Source: Ectopseudomonas alcaliphila
Lineage (GTDB): Bacteria > Pseudomonadota > Gammaproteobacteria > Pseudomonadales > Pseudomonadaceae
Length of the DNA stretch: 64,000 bases
NCBI RefSeq assembly: GCF_900101755.1
Contig: NZ_FNAE01000009.1
Location: forward strand, 90,167 to 154,166
Direction of reading: 5' to 3'
The stretch's first letter is position 1. Every line of letters begins with the position of its first letter. The notes beneath the pieces were generated by a model. The model saw only the letters and a list, made by a program, of their open reading frames with translations. It ran no database searches and was not told the origin of the DNA. Below are positions 37,239 through 44,368 of the stretch, in pieces. A program made the position numbers and the translations under genes.

Positions 37239-38423
37239 TCAACGACCAGCCAACCATTGCTGCGCCAGTTCACGCGCACGGGCATCGGCCTCGAATACTG
37301 CGTCGAGCGCTTCGACAGCCTGCACGGGCTGGGCGTTCAACACGGACTCAATCATACGCGCGATATCAGCAAAACGGATGCGCCGCTGCAGGAAGGCCTC
37401 GACCGCCATTTCATTAGCAGCATTGAGCATCGCCGGAGCACTGCCGCCGACCTGCGCCGCCTCACGCGCCAGGCGCAAACAGGGAAAACGCTGCTCATCG
37501 GGGCGCTCGAAATCCAGGCGACCGACGGTGAACAGATCCAGAGGTGACACGCCCGAGTCGATGCGTTCCGGCCAGGCCAGGGCATGAGCGATGGGCGTGC
37601 GCATGTCCGGGTTGCCCAACTGGGCCAGCACCGAACCGTCGATGTAATCGACCAGCGAATGAATCACGCTCTGCCGATGGATGACCACCTCGATCTGCTC
37701 GGGACGGGCATCGAACAACCAGCAGGCCTCGATCATCTCCAGGCCTTTGTTCATCATGCTCGCCGAATCGACGGAAATCTTGCGCCCCATCGACCAGTTC
37801 GGATGCGCACAGGCCTGCTCCGGCGTAACGTGTTCCAGCTCGGCCAAGGGCGTCTCACGAAACGGCCCACCAGAAGCAGTCAGCAGTACGCGGCGCACAC
37901 CGACAGCCTGCAGTCCCCGTGAATAGTCGCCAGGCAGACACTGGAAAATGGCGTTGTGCTCGCTGTCGATCGGCAGCAGCACCGCCCCACTCTGCTTGAC
38001 CGCCTGCATGAACAAGGCGCCGGACATCACCAGCGCTTCCTTGTTGGCCAACAGCACCTTCTTGCCGGCCTGCACCGCGGCCAGGGTCGGCTTGAGGCCA
38101 GCCGCGCCTACGATGGCCGCCATCACGCAATCGACGGCGGCATCGGCAGATACCGCACATAGCCCTTCTTCACCAACCAGCACTTCGGTCGCGAGCCCGG
38201 CCTGACGCAAATTACCCTGCAGTTCGAGCGCGGAATCGGCGTCCGGCACTACCGCGTAACGTGGGCGATGCCGCAGGCACAGCGCCTGCAGCTCCACCAG
38301 ACGCGAGAAGCCCGTCAGCGCGAATACGCTGTAACGCTCAGGGTGGCGCGCGATCACATCCAGCGTACTGAGGCCAATAGAGCCGGTAGCGCCCAGCACG
38401 GTGACCTGCTGCACCATGCTCAC
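37239..38423 (-). CDS. dxr: 1-deoxy-D-xylulose 5-phosphate reductoisomerase
   Basis: This 394-residue NADPH enzyme is the committed step of the MEP isoprenoid pathway and the target of fosmidomycin. The nucleotide-binding loop is VTVLGATGSIGLSTLDV at the N-terminus. Metal and substrate residues lie in LLPIDSEHNAIFQ and LTASGGPFRE, and the SMGRKISVDSASMMNKGLE segment is intact. The GTG at 38423 overlaps the cdsA stop (GTGA) with GGGG upstream; ATG at 38417 is a close alternative. It is followed by rseP after 54 bp. Confidence 0.97.
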   Translation of the reverse strand: MSMVQQVTVLGATGSIGLSTLDVIARHPERYSVFALTGFSRLVELQALCLRHRPRYAVVPDADSALELQGNLRQAGLATEVLVGEEGLCAVSADAAVDCVMAAIVGAAGLKPTLAAVQAGKKVLLANKEALVMSGALFMQAVKQSGAVLLPIDSEHNAIFQCLPGDYSRGLQAVGVRRVLLTASGGPFRETPLAELEHVTPEQACAHPNWSMGRKISVDSASMMNKGLEMIEACWLFDARPEQIEVVIHRQSVIHSLVDYIDGSVLAQLGNPDMRTPIAHALAWPERIDSGVSPLDLFTVGRLDFERPDEQRFPCLRLAREAAQVGGSAPAMLNAANEMAVEAFLQRRIRFADIARMIESVLNAQPVQAVEALDAVFEADARARELAQQWLAGR

Positions 38424-39235
38424 AGCGAACCCCAGCCCGCCAGCCAGAGCAATGCTGCAAACACCGGGACGGCCGCTGTCAGACTGTCGATACGATCCAG
38501 CACACCGCCATGACCCGGCAGCAGGTTACTGCTGTCCTTGATCCCGGACTGACGCTTGAACATGCTTTCGGTCAGATCGCCGACCACGGAAATCAGCACT
38601 ACCACAGCTGCACCGCCCAGAGCCAGGAGCAGTCCACCAGCGGACCAGCCTTGCTGCAGACCGACCACCAGGGTGATCAACAGACTGGCCGCGAGACCGC
38701 CATACAGCCCTTCCCAGCTCTTGCCCGGACTGACCTTGGGCGCCAGCTTGCGCTTGCCAAAGGTCTTGCCGGAGAAATAGGCACCGATATCCGCACCCCA
38801 GACCAGCACCATCACTGCAATGATCAGCGCATTGGCCTGCGGCCACTGCTTGAGCAGGATCAGCCCTTGCCAGGCAGGCAGCAGAATCAGCAGCCCGATC
38901 AGCAAGCGCCCCGGCACACCGCCCCAGTAGCGACTGCTGTCGGGATAGGTCATGACCAGAAAGGTCGCGGCCGACCACCACAGCACAGCCACCACCAGCA
39001 ACACCGGCGCAACGGCCGGAACCATGTACAGCAAGCCCAGCAACACGGCCACTGCAGCCGCATAGGCCACACGCAACGACTGCGCCTCGAACCCAGCCAG
39101 GCGGGCCCATTCCCAGGCACCCAGCGTGACTACCGCACCAATGAACAGTGCAAAGGCACCGCCGTCGAGCAGGAAAAACCCGCCCAGGGCGATGGGCAAC
39201 AGCACCAGCGCCGTGATGATTCGTTGTTTGAGCAT
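38420..39235 (-). CDS. cdsA: Phosphatidate cytidylyltransferase
   Basis: This 271-residue multi-pass membrane enzyme makes CDP-diacylglycerol for phospholipid synthesis. About eight transmembrane segments are visible. The family signature SVVGDLTESMFKRQSGIKDS and downstream LLPGHGGVLDRIDSL (about residues 213-250) carry the metal-binding aspartates. Its start shares a base with the uppS stop (TAATG), and its stop overlaps dxr. Confidence 0.97.
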   Translation of the reverse strand: MLKQRIITALVLLPIALGGFFLLDGGAFALFIGAVVTLGAWEWARLAGFEAQSLRVAYAAAVAVLLGLLYMVPAVAPVLLVVAVLWWSAATFLVMTYPDSSRYWGGVPGRLLIGLLILLPAWQGLILLKQWPQANALIIAVMVLVWGADIGAYFSGKTFGKRKLAPKVSPGKSWEGLYGGLAASLLITLVVGLQQGWSAGGLLLALGGAAVVVLISVVGDLTESMFKRQSGIKDSSNLLPGHGGVLDRIDSLTAAVPVFAALLWLAGWGSL

Positions 39236-39981
39236 TAAGAGCGCGCCTCAGCTTCCACCTGCTCGCTGGTCTTGCCGAAGCGACGCTGGCGGGTAGCGAA
39301 ATCGGCCAGCGCCTTGCGCATGGCCTCATGCTTGAAGTCCGGCCAATACAGGTCGGAAAAGTACAGCTCGCTGTAGGCCAACTGCCACAGGAGGAAGTTA
39401 CTGATGCGGCGCTCGCCCCCCGTACGGATGCACAGGTCGGGCAGAGGCAGGTCACCGGTAGCCAGACAGCCCTGCAGCAATTGCGGGGTGATGTCCTCAG
39501 GCTGCAGATGGCCTGCCTGCACCTCACGCGCCAGGCGCTGAGCGGCCTGGGCGATATCCCACTGACCACCGTAGTTGGCAGCGATCTGCAAGGTGAAGCG
39601 ACGATTGCCAGCAGTCAGCTGCTCAGCTTCGCGCATGGCAGCCTGCAACTCGGGATGAAAACGCGAGCGATCACCGATGATGCGCAGGCTGATATCGTTA
39701 TCCAGCAGCCGCTTGGCCTCACGACGCAGCGCCCCCAGGAACAACTCCATCAGCGCCCCGACCTCTTCGGCCGGACGCTGCCAGTTCTCACTGGAGAAGG
39801 CGAACAGGGTCAGCACCTCGACGCCCGACTCGGCACACACCTCGATCACCGCGCGAACCGCGTCGACTCCAGCCTTGTGCCCTGCCACACCCGGCAACAG
39901 GCGCTTCTTCGCCCAACGGTTGTTGCCATCCATGATGATGGCGACATGCCGCGGCACCGCCCCCAGCTTGTTCTTGTCCAT
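39235..39981 (-). CDS. uppS: Undecaprenyl diphosphate synthase
   Basis: This 248-residue cis-prenyltransferase makes the C55 lipid carrier for peptidoglycan and O-antigen. The catalytic aspartate is in HVAIIMDGNNRWAKKR, and conserved TLFAFSSENWQRP and CIRTGGERRISNFLLWQ are present. The ATG at 39981 gives MDKNKLGAVPRHV. A TTG seven codons earlier overlaps the frr stop and is less likely. The ribosome binding site is weak (GGGCG), so expression may rely on coupling to frr. Confidence 0.96.
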   Translation of the reverse strand: MDKNKLGAVPRHVAIIMDGNNRWAKKRLLPGVAGHKAGVDAVRAVIEVCAESGVEVLTLFAFSSENWQRPAEEVGALMELFLGALRREAKRLLDNDISLRIIGDRSRFHPELQAAMREAEQLTAGNRRFTLQIAANYGGQWDIAQAAQRLAREVQAGHLQPEDITPQLLQGCLATGDLPLPDLCIRTGGERRISNFLLWQLAYSELYFSDLYWPDFKHEAMRKALADFATRQRRFGKTSEQVEAEARS

Positions 39982-39998
39982 GTATGGGCGCCCAGCCG

Positions 39999-40556
39999 TC
40001 AAACGGCCATCAGGTCTGCTTCTTTGACCTCGAGCGCCTTGTCGACATCACCGATGAACTTGTCGGTGATCTTCTGCAGCTCGTCAGCAGCGCGGCGCTC
40101 TTCGTCCTCGCTGATTTCCTTGGCCTTGGACAGCTTCTTCAGCTCGGCCAGGGCATCGCGACGCACGTTGCGCACGGCAACCTTGGCGTCTTCGGCAACG
40201 CCACGCGCCTGCTTGGTGTAGCCCTTGCGGGTTTCCTCGGTCAGAGCCGGCATCGGCACACGAATGGTGGTGCCGGCGCTGCTCGGGTTCAGGCCCAGAT
40301 CGGAGGTCATGATGGCCTTCTCGATGGCGGCGCCGAGGCTCTTGTCGTGCGCAACGATCTTCAGGGTACGCGCGTCCTCAACGGTGATCGCAGCCACCTG
40401 ATTCAGCGGCATGTCGCTACCCCAGGCCGGCACCTTGATGCTATCGAGAATGCTCGGATGGGCACGACCGGTTCGAATGGAGGCCAGGTTACGACCCAGC
40501 GCCTCCAGGGACTTGCTCATGCGCTCCTGAGCGTCTTTCTTGATGTCGTTGATCAT
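39999..40556 (-). CDS. frr: Ribosome recycling factor
   Basis: This 185-residue tRNA-mimic protein splits post-termination ribosomes with EF-G. The two-domain family sequence is clear: MINDIKKDAQERMSKSLEAL, the hinge GTTIRVPMPALTEETRK, and the C-terminal helix. A strong GAGGAGGA site inside the end of pyrH precedes the ATG, and the pyrH stop overlaps the start by 4 bp (ATGA). The rpsB-tsf-pyrH-frr series is the standard order. Confidence 0.98.
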   Translation of the reverse strand: MINDIKKDAQERMSKSLEALGRNLASIRTGRAHPSILDSIKVPAWGSDMPLNQVAAITVEDARTLKIVAHDKSLGAAIEKAIMTSDLGLNPSSAGTTIRVPMPALTEETRKGYTKQARGVAEDAKVAVRNVRRDALAELKKLSKAKEISEDEERRAADELQKITDKFIGDVDKALEVKEADLMAV

Positions 40557-41296
40557 TGTGCATCCTCCTCGATCAGAGTTCCTTCGGCGCCACCCACTAC
40601 AACGTTCAGCAGTGCGCCGGGTTTGTTCATGTTGAAAACACGCAGCGGCATGTTGTGATCGCGGCACAGGCAGATGGCGGTCAGGTCCATCACGCCCAGC
40701 TTGCGATCGAGCACCTCGTCATAGGTCAGGCGCTCGAACTTCTCGGCATGCGGGTCTTTGAACGGGTCGGCAGTGTACACGCCATCGACCTTGGTCGCCT
40801 TCAGTACCACGTCCGCATCGATTTCGATGGCGCGCAGGCAGGCAGCCGAATCGGTGGTAAAGAAGGGGTTGCCGGTACCAGCAGCGAAAATCACCACCTC
40901 ACCGGTCTTCAGGTGGCGCATGGCCTTGCGGCGGTCGTAATGATCGGTGACGCCGACCATGGAAATCGCCGACATGACGATGGCCGGGATGTTCGAACGC
41001 TCCAGCGCATCACGCATGGCCAGCGCATTCATCACGGTGGCCAGCATGCCCATGTGGTCACCGGTGACGCGATCCATACCAGCAGCGGACAGCGCCGCGC
41101 CACGGAACAGGTTGCCCCCACCGATCACCAGACCGACCTGCACACCGATACCGACCAGCTGGCCGACTTCCAGCGCCATGCGATCGAGCACCTTGGGATC
41201 GATACCGAAATCCTCGGAGCCCATCAGGGCCTCGCCGCTAAGTTTGAGCAGAATGCGTTTGTAACGAGGTTGGCGACCAGTTGTCTGCTGAGCCAT
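40553..41296 (-). CDS. pyrH: Uridylate kinase
   Basis: This 247-residue hexameric kinase phosphorylates UMP to UDP and is regulated by GTP and UTP. The N-terminal RILLKLSGEALMG and IGGGNLFRG loops bind phosphate, and the FTTDSAACLRAIEIDADVVL segment with KATKVDGVYTADP is conserved. It lies 185 bp downstream of tsf after a hairpin, so it may have some independent expression. Confidence 0.98.
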   Translation of the reverse strand: MAQQTTGRQPRYKRILLKLSGEALMGSEDFGIDPKVLDRMALEVGQLVGIGVQVGLVIGGGNLFRGAALSAAGMDRVTGDHMGMLATVMNALAMRDALERSNIPAIVMSAISMVGVTDHYDRRKAMRHLKTGEVVIFAAGTGNPFFTTDSAACLRAIEIDADVVLKATKVDGVYTADPFKDPHAEKFERLTYDEVLDRKLGVMDLTAICLCRDHNMPLRVFNMNKPGALLNVVVGGAEGTLIEEDAQ

Positions 41297-41424
41297 TGCA
41301 AGTCTCTCCTGCGGCGATTTGAATTCTGTTGCAGCGTTTGCGCGCTGCGATTATCCGGCATGGAACCCATGCCGACGACCATTGTTTGCATGGCCGCCAC
41401 GACATTCGTGCCCCTCTATTCGGC

Positions 41425-41455
41425 AAAGAGGCTGCACGCGCAAGCGGGCAGCCTC
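41425..41455 (-). terminator. Hairpin downstream of tsf
   Basis: GAGGCTGC (41428-41435) and GCAGCCTC (41448-41455) form a stem with a 12 bp loop. On the minus strand only three T follow, so it is probably a partial terminator between tsf and pyrH. Confidence 0.6.
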
Positions 41456-41481
41456 TCTGGGACAACTGGCCGAACCGCCGA

Positions 41482-42345
41482 TTACTGCTTGCTGGCAGCA
41501 ACCTGAGCGGCAACTTCGGCAGCGAAGTCGGTCTCGGCCTTCTCGATACCCTCGCCCACTTCGTAACGAACGAAGGAAACGATTTCGGCACCGGCTTTCT
41601 TGACCAGGTCACCGACCTTGACTTCCGGATCCATGATGAAGGCTTGCTCGACCAGGCTGGCTTCTGCCAGGAACTTGCTGATACGGCCTTTGATCATGTT
41701 CTCGACGATGTTTTCCGGCTTGCCGGAGATCTTCTCGGCGTTCAGCTGCAGGAAGATTTCCTTTTCCTTGGCAACCAGCTCTTCGGAGACCTGATCCGGC
41801 GAAACAACGGCCGGGTTGGAGGCAGCGACGTGCATGGCAACGTGCTTGGCCAGTTCGTCGTCGCCGCCTTTCAGGACAACCAGAACACCGATGCGGTGGC
41901 CGTGCAGGTAGGCACCAACGGTTTCGCCGGAAACAGCGGTCAGGCGACGGATGTTGACGTTCTCGCCGCACTTGGCAACCAGCGCTTCACGAGCGGATTC
42001 GCGCGAGGCGATCAGCGGAGCGGCTTCGGTCAGGTTCTTCTCGAACGCTTCGTCGATGCTTTCTTTGACGAAGGCCTTGAAGTCGTCCTGCAGAGCCAGG
42101 AAGTCGGTCTGCGAGTTGACTTCGATGATCAGGCCACGGCCACCCTCGACGCGTACGGCGATGGAGCCTTCGGCGGCAATGTTGCCAGCCTTTTTGGCAG
42201 CCTTGATGGCACCGGAAGCGCGCATGTCATCAATGGCTTTCTCGATGTCGCCACCAGCGGCAACCAGCGCCTTCTTGCACTCCATCATGCCTTGGCCAGT
42301 ACGCTCACGCAGTTCTTTAACCAGGGCTGCAGTAATTTCTGCCAT
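41482..42345 (-). CDS. tsf: Translation elongation factor Ts
   Basis: This 287-residue guanine nucleotide exchange factor recycles EF-Tu. The N-terminal UBA-like domain contains VKELRERTGQGMMECKKAL, and the contact residues TDF are in EVNSQTDFLALQ (about residue 80). Two dimerisation or core subdomains follow. It is cotranscribed with rpsB, with a hairpin terminator in the 129 bp between them that would lower tsf relative to rpsB. Confidence 0.98.
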   Translation of the reverse strand: MAEITAALVKELRERTGQGMMECKKALVAAGGDIEKAIDDMRASGAIKAAKKAGNIAAEGSIAVRVEGGRGLIIEVNSQTDFLALQDDFKAFVKESIDEAFEKNLTEAAPLIASRESAREALVAKCGENVNIRRLTAVSGETVGAYLHGHRIGVLVVLKGGDDELAKHVAMHVAASNPAVVSPDQVSEELVAKEKEIFLQLNAEKISGKPENIVENMIKGRISKFLAEASLVEQAFIMDPEVKVGDLVKKAGAEIVSFVRYEVGEGIEKAETDFAAEVAAQVAASKQ

Positions 42346-42413
42346 CTTGAAAATCCTCTCGGTAGGTCTTCAACCATTCACCCGCATGGCGGGCGATCAA
42401 ATCTGTGAGTGGC

Positions 42414-42435
42414 AAAAAGGGGGCTTAGCCCCCTT
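42414..42435 (-). terminator. Attenuating terminator between rpsB and tsf
   Basis: On the minus strand GGGGGC-TAA-GCCCCC is followed by TTTTTG. It is 40 bp after the rpsB stop and inside the rpsB-tsf operon, where partial termination is common. Confidence 0.8.
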
Positions 42436-42474
42436 CTTGCACAGCGCGTAACGCTAGATGCTTTGCGTTACCGC

Positions 42475-43218
42475 TTAGCCTTCGGCGCTCTCGGCAGCCG
42501 CGGCTTCTTCGATGAACTCTTCAGTGCCGCCGCCAGCATTGCTGCGACCACGGATCACGGCGTCGGCCATGGCACCCATGTACAGCTGGATGGCGCGGAT
42601 GGCGTCGTCGTTACCCGGGATGATGTAGTCAACGCCTTCCGGGCTGCTGTTGGTATCGACGATGCCGATAACCGGGATGCCCAGCTTGTTGGCTTCGGTG
42701 ATAGCAATGCGCTCGTGGTCAACGTCGATCACGAACAGAGCGTCCGGCAGACCGCCCATGTCCTTGATACCACCCAGGCTGCGATCCAGTTTTTCCAGAT
42801 CACGGGTGCGCATCAGCGCTTCTTTCTTGGTCAGCTTGGTGAAAGTGCCGTCCTGAGACTGGGTTTCCAGCTCGCGCAGGCGCTTGATCGAAGCACGGAT
42901 GGTCTTGTAGTTGGTCAGCATGCCGCCCAACCAGCGGTGATCGACGAACGGCGAGCCGCAACGAGCAGCTTCTTCGCGAACGATCTTGCCAGCGGAACGC
43001 TTGGTGCCGACGAACAGGATCTTGTTCTTGCCAGCAGCCAGCTTCTCAACGAAAGCCTGAGCTTCGTTGAACATCGGCAGGGTTTTTTCGAGGTTGATGA
43101 TGTGAATCTTGTTACGCGCGCCGAAAATGTACTTGCCCATTTTCGGGTTCCAGTAACGGGTCTGGTGGCCGAAGTGCACACCGGCCTTCAGCATATCGCG
43201 CATGTTGACTTGGGACAT
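42475..43218 (-). CDS. rpsB: 30S ribosomal protein S2
   Basis: This 247-residue small-subunit protein has the family starts SQVNMRDMLKAGVHFGHQTR and YIFGARNKIHIINLEKTL, and the later VDTNSSPEGVDYIIPGNDDA. The acidic alanine-rich C-terminal tail is typical of Pseudomonas. It leads the rpsB-tsf-pyrH-frr series and diverges from map. The 140 bp leader upstream contains a small hairpin CGGGC-ACTAA-GCCCG (43331-43345), a possible site for S2 autoregulation, as known for rpsB leaders. Confidence 0.98.
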   Translation of the reverse strand: MSQVNMRDMLKAGVHFGHQTRYWNPKMGKYIFGARNKIHIINLEKTLPMFNEAQAFVEKLAAGKNKILFVGTKRSAGKIVREEAARCGSPFVDHRWLGGMLTNYKTIRASIKRLRELETQSQDGTFTKLTKKEALMRTRDLEKLDRSLGGIKDMGGLPDALFVIDVDHERIAITEANKLGIPVIGIVDTNSSPEGVDYIIPGNDDAIRAIQLYMGAMADAVIRGRSNAGGGTEEFIEEAAAAESAEG

Positions 43219-43358
43219 GATAGTTCCTTGATAAGTCGGGTTAGGCCTCCACGTATCCCAGCTTCCAACCCTCGAACTTGTCGAAAGGCACCCAGGAAAC
43301 CGTGTCGATACGTGTGTGGGTTTGAGCTTTCGGGCTTAGTGCCCGTAAAGCGGCGCGT

Positions 43359-43364
43359 TTTATA
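43359..43364 (-). promoter_or_regulatory. -10 box of the rpsB promoter
   Basis: On the minus strand TATAAA is followed by the G+C-rich stretch ACGCGCCGC, a discriminator typical of stable-RNA and ribosomal-protein promoters repressed by ppGpp. No good -35 hexamer is visible at 16-18 bp. Confidence 0.6.
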
Positions 43365-43500
43365 CCACACAAAGCCGGCTCAGGCTACAAAAGCTGGCAA
43401 ACAACGCAGTAACGCCCTGCAGCGGTTGCAGTGCCCTTTGGGGCTGGCACGGCGAAGCTGCTAATATATCGCCCTTTCCGTTCGTGCCCGAGAGCTTCAT

Positions 43501-44283
43501 ATGACCGTCACCATCAAATCCGCCGAAGAAATCGAGAAAATGCGCGTGGCCGGCCGCCTGGCCGCCGAAGTGCTGGAGATGATCGGTGAACACGTCAAGC
43601 CTGGCGTCACCACCGAGGAAATCGACCGCATCTGCCACGACTATATCGTCAACGTGCAGCAGGCCATTCCCGCCCCGCTCAACTACAAGGGCTTCCCCAA
43701 GTCGATCTGCACCTCGATCAACCACGTGGTGTGCCACGGCATTCCCAATGACAAGCCGCTGAAAGACGGCGACGTGCTGAACATCGACGTCACCGTGATC
43801 AAGGATGGCTACCACGGCGATACCAGCAAGATGTTCATGGTCGGCAAGGTCGCCGAGTGGGCCGAGCGTCTGGCCAAGGTCACCCAGGAATGCATGTACA
43901 AAGGCATCGAACTGGTCAAACCCGGCACGCGCCTGGGCGATATCGGCGAAGTGATCCAGAAGCACGCGGAAAAGAACGGTTTCTCCGTGGTCCGCGAATA
44001 CTGCGGCCATGGCATCGGCGCGGTCTTCCATGAAGAGCCGCAGGTGCTGCACTACGGCAAGGCCGGCACCGGCATGGAGCTCAAGGAAGGCATGACCTTC
44101 ACCATCGAGCCGATGATCAACCAGGGCCGCCCGGAAACCCGCCTGCTCGGCGACGGCTGGACCGCCATCACCAAGGACCGCAAGCTGTCGGCGCAATGGG
44201 AGCACACTGTGCTGGTCACCGCAGACGGCTATGAGATCCTGACCCTGCGCAGCGACGACACCCTGCCGCGCACCTCGGCCTGA
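43501..44283 (+). CDS. map: Methionine aminopeptidase
   Basis: This 260-residue type I enzyme removes initiator methionine from nascent proteins. The five metal ligands are in NIDVTVIKDGYHGDTSKMF (two Asp), in CGHGIG (His), in FTIEPMI (Glu) and in WEHTVL (Glu). A TAATAT -10-like box lies at 43462-43467. It is divergent to rpsB. A family A palindrome separates it from glnD, with which it is probably cotranscribed. Confidence 0.98.
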   Translation: MTVTIKSAEEIEKMRVAGRLAAEVLEMIGEHVKPGVTTEEIDRICHDYIVNVQQAIPAPLNYKGFPKSICTSINHVVCHGIPNDKPLKDGDVLNIDVTVIKDGYHGDTSKMFMVGKVAEWAERLAKVTQECMYKGIELVKPGTRLGDIGEVIQKHAEKNGFSVVREYCGHGIGAVFHEEPQVLHYGKAGTGMELKEGMTFTIEPMINQGRPETRLLGDGWTAITKDRKLSAQWEHTVLVTADGYEILTLRSDDTLPRTSA

Positions 44284-44292
44284 CCGCGACCC

Positions 44293-44347
44293 GTAGGGTG
44301 CGCCGTGCGCACCATTGAAGCTTGTGGTGCGCATCGCGCACCCCACC
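44293..44347. repeat. Family A palindrome, copy 2
   Basis: It has the same GTAGGGTGCGCCGTGCGC left arm as the copy at 14503, with a right arm GGTGCGCATCGCGCACCC and loop ATTGAAGCTTGT. It lies between map and glnD, 21 bp before the glnD start. Confidence 0.92.
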
Positions 44348-44368
44348 TTATATAAGGAAGGCAACTGC

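Noticed and set aside
44293..44347. Family A palindromes considered as intrinsic terminators
   Set aside because: No T-tract follows the stems and they lie inside probable operons.
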